In this document: positions 1-12,581 of the stretch, one piece after another | Position numbering within the stretch: position 1 is the stretch's first letter | How the letters are laid out: every line of letters starts with the position of its first letter | The notes under the pieces: model-generated | What the model was told of the DNA's origin: nothing | The model's database searches: none | What the model saw: only the letters and a program-made list of their open reading frames with translations | Made by a program: the position numbers and the translations under genes | Assembly (NCBI GenBank): GCA_951230915.1 | Contig: OX579636.1 | Coordinates: 39,993,912 to 40,057,911 of the forward strand | Length of the DNA stretch: 64,000 bases | Direction: 5' to 3' | Origin: Antitrichia curtipendula | Lineage: Eukaryota; Streptophyta; Bryopsida; Hypnales; Leucodontaceae

Positions 1-1525
1 GATCCTATGGTCAAGTCTTTGAAAAAATGGTTCTAAAAAATATTTTTTTTGTTGATTTTTAGAAATGGTAGTTTAAAGGTGAATTTGGAGACTTCTTTGG
101 GTCTTTAGGGATTAAAATGCCTTTTGTTTTCAAAAATTAGTTGGCCTAAATATATGTAAAATACATTTTTACTATACTTGCATATTGTATCATATAAATT
201 ATATGCATGCCAAATTTTAGAAGACATTCTTTACTTAAATTCTTTGATGTGAGATATACTCCTCAAGGGTGAATACAAACAAAGTTTCTATTCAAAGACA
301 AGTCATCCAATTGCTCATAGGTTGGAACTTCTAGTATCTATGAACGTACATCTAGTTTTCTACATTCCTCTCTTCAAAGCATATAAAAAGTCAAGTGTAT
401 TGAGTAGAACACAACTACCACTATCAACTTTCATTGAAGTTGACAACCATGAAAAATATAAGGTAGAGAGAATACAAGATTTACAACCCACACGGGACAA
501 GTTAGAACATAAATAAATCGGCATGAATATGATCACAATCAACAAGTGCACATAGGAACTAGAAACAATAGGTCACTACAAGAAACACTAGTCTTATTCT
601 TCATCACAATTGGAGTGATATTATTGTCCACTATAACTTTTGAATCATAAGTTCAATGAACATAAAATTCCTATTGGAGATGTCTAACTTGATGGTAATT
701 ACATCCTTTAATTAAATCATTTTATACTTAAAATTCGTTTTTGTTAATTTGTCACACTTTGAGGTTTAGGAATTTTCACATTATGAAAAAAAATTAGGCC
801 TTGAAAGGCCCGTTAAGAAAAGGTTCCTAAGTTATGAACCTGTAGAGTGTTGCCCAAATTATTTAATATTTTTATAAATTATTAAAATTTTATAAATTTT
901 ATAAATTTTACTAAAATAAAAATAAAAAATAAAAAAAAAAACAATCACAATTTGATGTGGCACTAGTAATACCACATCAAATTATAATTATTTGATTGAA
1001 TTTTCAACTTTTGATTTAACTTTAAAATTACATTTAAAATCATTTTTAATGCTTTTTCAAAATCTTTATTCAAATTGTCATGTACCATCCAGGCTTTGAC
1101 ATTTGTTCATTTAATTTTTTTTTAAATTTTTTTTCAAATCCATTTTTTTGGCAAGCATTCCCCACTGTTGGAGAACTATGGCCCTTTTCAGAGCTCAAAC
1201 TTCTTGTAATGCTATATTTAGAGTATCCAAATTGAATGATTTAGAGTTGAAATTTTGGTGGTCTATTCCCACATTAAGTGAACATATGCTTAGCAAGGGG
1301 CATCTAAAATAAATTATTTTATGTCCTCCAAGTCCATGCAAATAAGGTTCCTTTGCATAAGCACTTTTGAACACTGAAGATGGTTTTAACTTCATTTTTT
1401 TGTGAAATTTGATCTCCATCAAGTCCTCACAAATGGTCAATTTAAAGATTTTTTTGTTCATGATGTTTTATTTCATTATTAATTTATACCTCATTGTATT
1501 TATTTTTTGTGACAATCTATCTTTT

Positions 1526-1615
1526 TTTGCACATAGTACTATTTGAGTACTTGCAAGTAGTCCATAATGAATAACTAAAAGTCTTACAAGTACTCAAACA
1601 ATACTATGTGCAAAA
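1526..1615. repeat. Imperfect inverted repeat, ~31 bp arms
   Basis: The left arm at 1526-1556 (tttgcacatagtactatttg and following) matches the reverse complement of 1583-1615 with about three mismatches, around a 26-bp loop. It could be a foldback or hairpin element. No function can be assigned. Confidence 0.7.
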
Positions 1616-2528
1616 GACTTTTAATTGTTCATTTTTCCAATCAACAACTGAAATTGTTCTACTACCCCAGGTTTAAAATCTAGATTTCACCAAAACACTA
1701 CAAAAAATACATGGGGATTCTTTCAATGATCCCAATTGTAATCAATGCAATCCAAAAAGTACAAAAATTTCATTGACTCTATCATGATAAACCAATGTCT
1801 ACCCAATGATAACTTCTAATAGAAGCTTCTGTCCATTTAGTCGTTAGTTTGCCTTTGATAGTTGCTTGTTCAAACCTCAAACTTCTTCTGGAACTTATTA
1901 CTAGAGAAGTAAGTGATGTCACAAATATAAACCTTAGAACTTTCTAGATTTAATAGTACTTAGTACTCTGAAAGTAATAGTTTTTTAAAAGTAGTAGTTT
2001 TCTAAAAAAGATCTATAAATAAAAGATAGAGAGTACTCCATCGACTAAAATACTCCAAAATTCTTCTTTTTTAGTCATAGTGTTATCAATACATGTATTC
2101 AAGAATAAGTTAGCCATCCTTTAGATCTATGCAAAACCTCTTGCTTAGACGTTGTCGTTTAGGCACCTAAAATTTATGTGGAAAGTACAATATTTGAACA
2201 TAATTTGTAAATGCTGCCAGCTCTATCACTTTAGATGATTTAAAGGATGGTGGCAACAATAGGATTCTAGAAATGTGTTTTCCAACCTAAATATGTGCAA
2301 TACGAAAACCTAGCCCACTTTATGAACAAATTTGTATAGTGTTGAAGTGGTCACTAAATGCATCATCAACACTACTATCTAAAGAAGCAATTTGTACAAG
2401 GTGCCTCATATGGGCAAGACCAAGCTTGCTAGACCAAAAGAATGCTCCTAGATTTTTTCACTTGCCCCCACGAGGTTGTTCAATACGGCAAATACTTACT
2501 CAACAATTAAAATCAAGAAATAGAGCTT

Positions 2529-2618
2529 TTTAGTGGGACAAAAAATTTGCTTGATTTGGAGGATTTTAGTGGGACAAAAATTTGCTTGGTTTGGAGGATT
2601 TTAGTGGGACAAAGGAAG
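2529..2618 (+). repeat. 36-bp tandem repeat, 2.5 copies
   Basis: The unit tttagtgggacaaaaa plus tttgcttg(a/g)tttggagga occurs twice, followed by a partial third copy from about 2599. It lies inside the putative inverted-end element at 785-3340. Confidence 0.8.
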
Positions 2619-4185
2619 TACTATATAAAAAATGTTGAGGCTATTTTCAAGGCTAATCACACATGCACTGACAAATAAACACATATTGAAGTATCGTTAT
2701 GCAATTCGTAAAGACTTGTACAGTAAGGCCAAGTTCAAACCATGATGTTTAGTACCACTGAACAAGGCTTGAAGCATTTTCATTGACACCAAAATAGACG
2801 ACCACTTGAAGTCGTGTCATGTCATCACCTACTCCCGCCAAAACTTAAGATGAAGCAATAGTTGTAGTAGACAAGTTTGGGAGGTGATTCCAAATTTTGT
2901 TCAGTGAACAAAATACCAAGTTATTTAAGAAAAAATTACTTGTGAAGGAGCTTCTATGGAACAATAATGCAACTACAAAAGAACTTTTACAAATATAAAT
3001 CCACTTGACATCTAGTTCCTAGTGTAAAGCCATGCACTAAATAGACAAAATCTATGTTGACATGAAAATTTCCCTCCACACCAAGGCGGCCAAAGTAGTG
3101 GACTAAGGATCTCATCCACTACCACTAGACATCTCGATCTACAAGAAACAAAGGAATTGTGCCACATCAATAGTTTGACATGGTCGGAAGACAACCACAT
3201 CAAATGATAATTTAAAATTAATTATTTTTTTAGTTATTACTATTATTTAGATTTTTAAATTTAATAGTTTAATTGGTTCATAACTTGGGGAACAAGCTTG
3301 AAACAACCCTCCTTGGGCCTAAAATCTCATCTAAGGAACTTTTAGAGGCACACTTCTACAAATGTGGATCAAGAACAACAAAGTTTTATTTTTATTTTTG
3401 ACTACTATTGCTTTTATCACAATTATGTGAAGGAGAAAATTAAACCAAACAAGACATACGTTGTTAGTTTTTGGCATTGATATACTGCCACCTTACTTAA
3501 TTAGGAGTCAAAGAAGTGAGCATGAATGGTGCCTACTAGGTGAAAGCAAGCCTCCTACAACCTCATATTCCAACTAAATAACATGAACATAAAAAAAACA
3601 TTGAATCCAAATAGTTATGGGGATTTTTAAAAACTCAAGGAGATGACAATCTTTAATGTTGTAAATTATTGTTTCTTGACTTGAATGGAATTCACAACAA
3701 ACATTAATACTATGCTTCAAGTGTATTTGCAAAAAGTGGAGGCATAGTATAGGCTTTTATAACAATTCGGGTTGTTTTATAAAAAAAAGAATGGAAACAA
3801 GGATAATGGCAACTTTAGACTAATAGTTATTCTATCAAAATTTTGAAGGGGTGTGCTATATAACATATGAGTATAGAATCTAAAAATCCACAGTGAGCAT
3901 AGGAGTCTATATTACAGACACTTTCTATGGTTATGAGTGTCTATGTTGTAGACTCTTTTCATATTATAGTGAATCTATGCTATAGGTACATATGTTATAA
4001 ACACCTTCAAATGGTTGTAGGTACATACCTACAATTAGGTTCAAGATTTGTAAACTCGCGTCTCTGCACTCACGCAATAGCTGTCAAGGACATATAGTAA
4101 AAGAAAGGTTCTTAAAGAACTTCCTAGATTAAAAGTATAATTTCTTATATTAACAATAAAAATTAGGTAGTAGTATGTAAAGATG

Positions 4186-4213
4186 TCAAGACTAAGGAGA
4201 TCCTTAGTCTTGA
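4186..4213. repeat. Perfect 13-bp palindrome with 2-bp loop
   Basis: tcaagactaagga at 4186-4198 is followed after two bases by its exact reverse complement at 4201-4213. There is no T-rich tail and no gene next to it. Confidence 0.8.
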
Positions 4214-6171
4214 GAGCACATCTCTTATGTTCTAGTTTCTTGCATTTGATATTCTAACTTCTTGCTTTTAATATATTCCTTGCTCTTGCTCTTATTTACG
4301 GTGTCCTAGCATTGTTGAATTGTAAAGATGGACTCCCATCACATATTTTAGTATTGAAGAAGTGGAGAGGCTAACAAACATTGTGGATGCATGGGTATAA
4401 AAGAGTCTCATTGCTAATCAAAAAACTTGGAGCACTTTTCTCATAAAGGCCTAGCCTACAAGTTGATTGGAAATGATTATTTGGACTTAAATATATTGGA
4501 TATAGTCGTGATTGTGTCTGTATGCTTGTTGTGCTTAAAATAAATGAAAATTCCAACATTAATAACATAATAATGTTGGTCTAAGAGCCCCTTGTGAATG
4601 GAGAGTCTATTGAAGGTACTTAAACTATCCATGTGTCTTGGATATAGATAGCATTGTTGTTTATTATAATGAGGAACACCATCTTGTTGCTTGTATCAAT
4701 CTACAAATAAAAAATCAACTCTTGTGCTTATAGGCCCAAAGTTCAAATTACAACAACTAATCTAATTTTAGAAATCTCTCAAAATTTCAAATTTTATGGG
4801 AAAACTCATATCTAAAGTAGAGATTAAAAATTTTCAACTTGTACTTTAAGAAAAATCTATTGTGGTTCATTTTTTTAACATTTTCTGTTGAAAGAAATAC
4901 AATAATACAATAAAGTAGTTTCCACTAGATTTCAAACATAATTGAATGAAAATTGATAATTCTTCATCATGTACTCATTTGAAAGTCATACAAGGGCCAC
5001 TTCATATTGTTGTTAGGGTGTATGGACAAAATGAAGCACAAATGACACCTCTTACGGTTTCTTCAAGAATTAACTTTGAAATTTATTACAAAATTCTTTG
5101 AGTTAGAGTATAATCATTATACAGGTGAAAATATCTATAAATTATAATTTAGACTTTTCAAAATCACATCAAATTACATGTGAATTTTTAAGATAATCAA
5201 CTTCAAAGCATCATCAATGGATGTGTTGCAAACATGCACTATCAATGGATGTTATATTAGACGTTATTATTGACATAAAAAAACAAGTTCTTCAATTAGA
5301 TGTCACCTAAAATCCGTCACCTAACATTATAAAACGTTACATAAAACACAAGTTTCTTATACTGATATGCTATAAATGAAGGCTTAGTGGTCAATGTAAA
5401 AGGGATGAAATATTTTATCAAATTTGTATAATGTTTTCCTTTAACTCCAATCTTGGATAGAATATATGCTTGCCATAGTAACCAAGGCCACTTTTTGACT
5501 ATATGGTAGGATGATTCTTAGACTCATTGGTTAATCTACCGTTTCATGTCTTGAAGCCTAAATCCAAATTTTGACAAATAATAGTAGCAACTCATTAAGG
5601 GACCCAATCCCCCCAAAATGTGTTGGTTTGAAGCTCAATTTTGAATGTTTAAGTATTGCAAAGACCAATTCATTAGGTGCATTGCACTTGGTGAAAATGC
5701 TTGAATTTTAGCCAAGTGCCTACATGAAAAATGAAAATGGTAGGAATAATAATGAGATTTTGGGAAAATGATATCCGAATTTGCTATGCAACATTGTGGT
5801 TTGTAGCTATAATCAACCCTAGTAACACATAAGTATCATCCAAATACCACCCAAATGTCACCACATAGTACACAAGTGTCAAGAAATGAATTATATAATT
5901 AGCTTTCTCTACTACTAATGATTGATTGCCTTACAACATTATATCAATTCAACTTTTTAAACAATACACTAAAGTGTCTTACTACCTTTCCCCTCAGCAA
6001 AAAAAATAAACTTGTAAATTCGAAATTATGATTACTATCATTGAAAATGTATAAAAAATCTGTTTAAATAAATACAATAAAGTTTGGATTCAAAAATTGA
6101 ACCACTTAATTAAAGCTCATTGAAACCAAACTAAAAGACCAAAAATTTAATGTACCATGGCAAATTATGCT

Positions 6172-6365
6172 TAACCCATAAGCAACGCTACAATTATTTT
6201 CTGGTTGATGAATGACAAAGAATCTTTGTGCGCAGGACAAAAATGCAACTATTTATCTTTGAAATTTTGCATGAAAAGAGGAGGTCTTATATAGTAGTTT
6301 GGCTTTCAATGAGTGCTTTAGGATTTTCTTAAACCAACTACTTGCACAAAGCTGTAAGATGATTT
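6172..6365 (+). repeat. Dispersed repeat family R1, copy 1
   Basis: Begins near ttaacccataagcaacg and contains gatgaatgacaaagaatc, then a ggacaaaaatgcaact block and an aaaccaac end. Related copies are at 38470-38660 (same strand) and, inverted, at about 45358-45597 and 45640-45800. The inverted copy also ends in aagggttaa, so the family may use TTAA targets. Confidence 0.65.
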
Positions 6366-7040
6366 CTATAGTTATAAGCTTCTCCTTTACCCCCTAAAAG
6401 CCCAAGGCCTAGCCTACGGCATGTTTTGAGCTTCTTGGAATTTGCTCTAAAATGAACAAAAAGACAATATTTTGATAAGCTCTATCAATTTTTTTTGAAT
6501 TGTAAATGTACAAATTTGACTAGGCATATTAGAGATCACATAGGAAAAGAAAACACAACAATATCATTTAAGGATTGAATGATTATAATGTTTGATCATG
6601 AGGATATTAAAACTATGAAAATGTTTCAGTTCTCTTTTTGCATGTCAAATCTAAAAAATTTGTTACCAAAAAAATAAGAGGTTGAAGGGCCTAACATGCA
6701 TAACTCCAATCAATTTATGGCTTTGCAAAATCTACTCTATAAATTTTTTAAATGAATTTCTAATGTGATTTTTTCTCTAAGATGTGTATTTTAGAGGCTC
6801 ATTTCCAAAAGCCCTCAACACTACATAAAATCAAGATTGCAATGGACACACTTGCACAAAATCTTGAATAGAAAAATCATAATCATTCATTTTCAAAATC
6901 GTATTTTTGATGCTAAAACTAACATCAAAAATAGTTTGTCAAAGTATAAACTACTAATATAGTACTACAAATTCGGGTTTTATTTAACTTCAAAGTACTG
7001 TCAACAGAAGAATTTGGTGCCTTGCGCATTTAGGGGTTAA

Positions 7041-7751
7041 GGCTTAAAAAAGACACCGGCACTTCAAATTTTTCCCTCGATGGAGAATCTTGTTCCCTCC
7101 GGCTGGATAATCTTGTTTTGGTTCCCCTGCTCAGCAAATATTCAGGTGCAGCGGCTTTTCAAGTGCTCCATTGATGATGATCCCACTGCACGTCGACGGT
7201 CCCCCAAAGGTAAAGGCCCGTCGTCCGCTGAGGTAAGCCCCACGCAGCAACAGTCACGGCGAATCCGAAGTCCAGCACAGTTATGACGGCCAGCAGGACC
7301 GGCAGCAAGCACCGCCGTAAACCCAGGAATCTACCAGTTCATGGGAGAGTATCTACGGAGTCTCACTCGGATGTGCACCGTTGGAACATTTGGGTATTTG
7401 CGTCGACGCCTTCCTTCCTTCCTCCCTCCCTTCCTTCGTGCTGTGCCGCAGGCAACGGACCTGGCTGCCTTTGCGGAGCTGGCCATGTGGGTGTCTGCTG
7501 CAATCGTTCTTACACAGATTCAGCATTTTGCGTACACTCCCAGAGCGTTTTCCATTCTTTGTTGGTGCTTTTGGTGGGATCGGACTTTGGGATCCATTTT
7601 GCGTTGGATTCGTGGATTCCGGTAGGTGGGTGGCACTCGCTGGGTTTTGGGGTTGCTGCTGGCTTGAGGTTTCTCGTTGCGCAGATCGTGACGTTCTGCG
7701 TGATTGGGTTGGTGGAGGTGGCGCCCGCGCTCGCCTAGGGTTAGAGCCAAG
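7041..7751 (+). promoter_or_regulatory. GC-rich upstream region and leader of the syntaxin gene
   Basis: GC content rises sharply at about 7050. The 700 bp before the syntaxin start contain several upstream ATGs (for example 7080, 7283, 7341, 7381) whose frames end before or just after the real start, so any long leader would carry upstream ORFs. Possible donor (gtaaag near 7208) and acceptor sites suggest a leader intron, but none can be proven. No TATA box was clearly seen. The long opposite-strand frame here reflects GC-rich composition only. Confidence 0.4.
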
Positions 7752-9560
7752 ATGAACGACCTGCTGTCGCAGACGTTCTCGGCGCGGAAGGGCGGCCGGG
7801 GACCCTACGACGATGGACCGGGGGATTTGGAGAGAGGGGGCGGGCCGAGCACCCAGATGGCCGAGTTGGGGGGCGGCGACCAGCGCTTGGAGCACTTCTT
7901 CGCGGAGGTGGAGAAGATCAAGGGCGACATGGACCGGATCAAGCAGATTTTGGTGAAGCTGCAGGAGGCCAATGAGGAGAGCAAGGGCGTGCACCGCGCA
8001 CCTGCCATGAAGGCTTTGCGCGGTCGCATGGATGCGGACATCGCGCAGGTGAGTAAGCTGGCGCGGGGCATCAAGGCGAAGTTGGAGGAGCTGGACCGGG
8101 GCAACCTGGAGAGCCGTCGGACGAAGGGGTGCGAGGAGGGCACGCCGACGGATAGGACTCGCATGAGCATCACCAACAATCAACGCAAGAAGCTCAAGGA
8201 CCTGATGGGAGAATTCCAGGCTCTTCGGGAGAGAATGATGAACGAATACCGGGAGACCATCGAGCGCAGGTACGCCACCGTTGTCGTGCCTTGTCCTCTT
8301 TTGGTTGTCCCCGTGGTTCCGCAGGTTTCGCACGAATGTTTTTATTGGGGTTCGAGGGAAAAGAATTGAATTGGGCATGGAACCTCTCTGGGGTGACCGT
8401 GGGATTGCAAGCCAGCCGTCGAAATTGCGACGTTGGGTTGCCAAATACACCACTCCTTCCTGGGGGTCTTGACTGGGAAATGCAGGTGTCGATCAGCCCA
8501 AGGGCCTATTTTGGCTGCGGGGACAACTTTTATTGAGGGTGTTCTGGCAATGAACGCTTGGAAATCCGGCTCGCACGGTACTTATATGTGAATGACCACC
8601 CGCATTCATTCGTTTGTCCAATTAATTATCCAGGATTGACTTCGTCGTCGTCTAGATGGGCCATCTTGAAATTGCGCATCCGACGTTGTCGGTAGTGTGT
8701 CCGGGACTCTGGAAAGGATATTATGAAACCCTATTATGTGAAGGAAGCGGTGAAGTGGGATAGAATGCAGCGGCGTTTTGCATTATGAGCACTGGTAGAG
8801 AATTCAGAGGCCGAGTCGTGGCCATAGATCTCCAGCGCGTCTACCTTTCGTGGGGGGATGTACTGCAGAAGCAGTAGCAATTGATGGTTGTTCCTGTGGT
8901 GACTATTATGTTCGTAATGCATCCATTCCAATCGTAGTCGCGGAAGCGAGCCCCTAGATGAGCGAGTGATATTGAGCGAGCGAGCGATGTGGGTCCTTTC
9001 TCGTAAGCTTCGCTGCGCTCGATGCGATTGCGATTACGACTTATATCTACACCAAAGGATATCCCAGTTTGCTAGTGAGCTGTGGGAGATGGGAGTGAGG
9101 ACTGATGGAAGCCTCTGTGGGCGAATGGTGCAGATATTACACCGTCACGGGTCAACAAGCGGACGAGGATACTATTGAGACGATCATCGAGACCGGGCAG
9201 AGCGAGAGCTTTTTGCAGAAGGCGATTCAGGAACAGGGCCGAGGTCACGTGATGGAAACCATCCGCGAGATCCAGGAAAGGCACGACTCTGTGAAGGAGA
9301 TCGAGAAGAACCTTCTGGAGTTGCATCAGATCTTTATGGACATGTCTGTGCTGGTGGAGGCACAGGGCGAGCAGCTGAACAACATTGAGGCGCAGGTCAA
9401 CCGTTCGGCCTCTTACGTGGAGAGGGGTAGTACGCATCTGCGTGTGGCCAAGCGACACCAACGGAGTAAGCGGAAGTGGACATGCATTGGGATCATTCTT
9501 CTCATCATCCTGCTTTTAATTATCCTTCTACCTATACTCAAATCCAACAAGGTGATTTGA
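7752..9560 (+). CDS. Qa-SNARE syntaxin of the plant SYP1 (KNOLLE/SYP12/SYP13) type
   Basis: Two exons, 7752-8269 and 9134-9560 (split AG|A codon, introns gtacgc...tgcag), give 314 residues, the usual size for SYP1 syntaxins. The first ~30 residues are Gly-rich. Residues ~40-170 are helical and charged, as expected for the Habc domain. The SNARE helix (~215-275) carries the zero-layer glutamine at ~250 in [14 protein letters not shown] basic stretch, RHQRSKRK, precedes the C-terminal membrane anchor at ~288-308, with a short KSNKVI tail. Family role: it sits in the plasma membrane or cell plate and pairs with Qb/Qc- and R-SNAREs in secretory vesicle fusion, including cytokinesis. The start was chosen because it gives the conserved MNDLLSQTF beginning. 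Which SYP1 subgroup it belongs to cannot be settled by eye. Confidence 0.93.
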
Positions 9561-12500
9561 GGGCGGATCCGTGACGTGCAATGCTGGGAATTCTGTTGTT
9601 CAGCCGACCACCCCAACCATTTCATTGCTGTAGTTCTATAGAATTCGTGGCGATGCCCATGTCACAATATGTCGCAGCAGCAGGAGCCTCTTCTACGGCT
9701 TAGGCTGCCACTTTTTCGGTTTGCTGAGTTGGTGACTGGGGAGGAAGGGTATTTCGGTTCATTGATTCCGTGTGACGATTAGAGTTTCGATGTTACGCTA
9801 GCTTTTCAATGGAGTTGTTGGCGATGATTATAGTGCCGATGTACGTCGGCGTGAACCAAAGAATAGAATGTTTGTGGTATAACTTAGCAAGCATAGATTT
9901 TTCAACCCTATTTTGTAGTTTTTGAGTAGGTGATATTATTTGGTTTGATTCCGTACGTCCCTTGCTTTGTCTTGAGTCTTTCGAGGGTTCTTCTTCGTTC
10001 GTTTTTTCTGGTCTCCTTTTACTGCAGCAGCCGAAACATTTTCTGGATCTTGCACAGTACTCAATATCTGTACAATAAAGTAGCCGGTGGCTTTTTCCAA
10101 GCGAAGGTGTGTTTTGATGTTCTGTTGTGATGGTTCATCTGATGAGGTGTCGGTGAATGCGAGTAATTTGGTAAACGGGTTCCTTACAACGTTAGTCATT
10201 AGCGTGGCTGCAGCAGCTGTAGGGTTTATCGAAACACAGCTGTAGTGGGAGGGATCCAGCGCGTGCTGGCGAGGTTTTGCAGCGTGAGTTCTGGTTTGGG
10301 TTAGTTTCGATCCTTTTTATTGCTTTGTTGTGATGTCGTGATTGCCACCTTTCTTGTTTAGCAGTGGTAGAATTGTGTCAATTTGCCACGTCAATTTCAC
10401 GGTCACGACGATGATGCTTTTTGCTTGACAGAAACGTAACGTGGCATGTTCAATTTGTGGTGGTCGTTTGGGATTCACGATACCGATCAAAACATGAAGT
10501 GGTCCTAGTAGAGCTGGGAAGGCTCTTGAAAGGTACCGGCAGATCGGGTTGTGGCCTGTCGACCGGGTTGTGTAGTACTGGCCAGCTGGGTCGTGGTTTC
10601 GTGGATTCCTTGAAGCTTCTTGTGTTCAGGATAAATGACTAGTTTTCAGCAATGGTCACCGGTATTATCATTTGAACCTCAATTATTTTAGATAGATTGT
10701 ATGCCCTTCAACATTAATTTTTTGCATGTTAATCTCTTTCTAACCAAAATTTACAATCTCCCGTGTCAAATGTTTATGTGTAGAGTTAGTAATTTGTTTT
10801 TTCAATCCTTCTTCAGGCAGAATTGCACCGAGGATAGTCCTTCACCACCCTGGAACGAGGCTGAGGTCAAAAAGTGGCTATAGAAATGAGGAATGCACTT
10901 GTATGGGTCCAAAAATTGGATCATGTTTGGCAAAAGTCGTGGTGATAAGTCTCGTCCTTTCAGGGTTTCAACTGTTCCATCACGTTTGGGTGATAAATGC
11001 ATGATGATGTGTACAGGTAGTCCCTCGGATTGTGCTGTGAATTGCAATCTGAAGTTAGCTCAGAATCATATTGTGGAATCGGGAACTTGTATTGCCCGCG
11101 ATTCTTGAGCAAGCTGTTGTATGCGATTACACTTCACATTGAGGTTTGAAGAAAACTGGCGTGAAGAATTCCCTTGCTTAGGTCTATGTGTTTTTTCTCG
11201 TTCTGTTGAAGCTATTGCAACAACTCTTGGTACTTGCATCTCACAAGCAGCTCAGAAACTAGGTTCAACTGACCAAAGCAGCGCGGAAACTACTTGGCTC
11301 CTTTCCTTTTTTTTGCTGAAGGTAGGCATATCTGGTCATGTATTTCAGTCAACTCGTTTTTTAGAATTAAAAGGTGGTCAAAGAAAAAACAGATAGCTTT
11401 CAATTGTGGTCTCCCAGCCGGGGAACTATTCTTGTCCATTACAATGCTAATGTGACTACTGATTCCCTACATGGTACCGGCAGATAGGGTACAGATCGCA
11501 TCATGTGTTCATTGAATTCTCAGAATCTTCATTTTCAAACCACTTTCACACTTTTAAAACCCTTTGATTGTGCAAACTTATCATATTGCAAACTTGTTTA
11601 CAATCTTCAATGAAATAGGTTACAACATAGTGAATTTGGGTATTGGAGTATGGGATGTAATTAGAGTTGTAAGATAGAACAACCCATTGTGGATAGAAGA
11701 GCCTATAAGGTACTAGGTCCATAAATTGACCATCTAAAAGGTTAGAATTGAATTTTGGGGAGGTGAAACTTTTTTGATTTCATATTTTTTTGGAGCTTTG
11801 TGGAATTAGTTGAAGTTGAATTGGCATAGGGCTCTAAAACCACCCACCTCCTAAAATGTGCACTATTTGTACATCAATGAAGGCTATTAAAAAGCATCAA
11901 GTACAAAGCATCATGTATAAGCTATGTTATTTCCATAGAGGATACCAAGGGAATGATTCCATTACAATTTTTTCCAATAAATGAGAGATGGGCCACAATC
12001 AATGTCTTACCTGATAGTCTTGGAGTGAATAGTGACTTTAGTTAGGAACTTTTGGCTTTTCAATGTAAATTCATTGTAGGAAGTGACTTTCCTAGGCCTT
12101 CCATGTTAGAAAGTATTGTGATTGCTTTAGGTGAGTAAGATAGTGAGCATTATGGATACAATTTTTGATGGTTTTGGGATAGTCTAAAGACTCTTTTAGG
12201 TCATGATGGGGCATAGCACTTCAAAAATTCATAGCAAATTTGTACTTCGTCAAAAAAATGTAATTTCAAATGCTCTCCTTGTATCTCACACTTGACGTTC
12301 ATGTGGGATTTTTAAAATAAAAAAATCCAGAAATGGCATGATGGCAAACTGACTCCTAAGTCCATTTTGGGCCTGTCTACCTTAGTTGCTGGACGAGAGT
12401 TAGAGATCGGCACTGAAAACGAGCCTGCCACGTGTGTCGAACTGATTTTCATTCCACGTCAGCAATTGACCTAGGTGGCATGTGCCAGCTAAGCTAGAAG

Positions 12501-12581
12501 GGGTAAGTGACCATATCCAGCTCTAGCCACTTTTCGATTCTTCACTGTTGGTGCTGCAATCGGGATTTCGAGTCGATTTCC
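9561..12581. other. Intergenic region and 3' UTR of the syntaxin gene
   Basis: No supported gene. The first ~600 bp are probably the syntaxin 3' UTR; aataaag near 10075 could serve polyadenylation. Open frames at 10421-11396 show no recognisable motif, splice logic or codon bias. The motif ggtaccggcagat(c/a)ggg occurs twice (10532 and 11473). From about 11640 the DNA becomes AT-rich and carries a copy of the dispersed repeat R2 (11698-11930), followed by partly inverted related sequence up to ~12210. Confidence 0.6.
11698..11930 (+). repeat. Dispersed repeat family R2, copy 1
   Basis: Shares tgaattttggggaggtgaaa, tttcatatttttttggag, gaattggcatagggctcta and a block ending in tgtacaaa-like sequence with 44555-44830 and 46520-46810. 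A more distant copy is near 30290-30420. Confidence 0.7.

Larger units (their letters stand above)
785..3340. repeat. Possible non-autonomous DNA element with ~200 bp diverged inverted ends
   Basis: The sequence at about 785-990 reappears inverted at about 3150-3340. The outer parts share ttaggcc near 798 with gggcctaa near 3314, and gttcctaagttatgaacc near 822 with ggttcataacttggggaac near 3276. The inner parts both contain ccacatcaaat next to a tgatgtgg arm. The 951-982 part is itself a hairpin: aatttgatgtgg, a short spacer, then ccacatcaaatt. No transposase is visible between the ends, and no clear target duplication was found. Confidence 0.45.
1..7040. other. AT-rich intergenic region with decayed repeats
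   Basis: No gene is supported here. Open frames are short (under 90 codons), without splice context or recognisable protein motifs. The stretch holds inverted repeats, a short tandem repeat and dispersed repeat copies, listed separately. Positions 104-117 (ctttagggattaaa) look like the right end of a TTAA-flanked element that starts outside the window. Another such end (tttaggggttaa, 7029-7040) lies exactly where the AT-rich repeat DNA stops and the GC-rich upstream region of the first gene begins. Confidence 0.7.

Noticed and set aside
7283..7738. Overlapping plus-strand frames of 94-151 codons before the syntaxin start
   Set aside because: No motif is seen, all lie in the upstream/leader region and overlap one another; treated as upstream ORFs at most.
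7353..8453. 366-codon open frame on the minus strand
   Set aside because: It is antisense to the syntaxin first exon, has low-complexity Arg/Leu/Pro-rich composition, and arises from GC-rich codons of the real gene.
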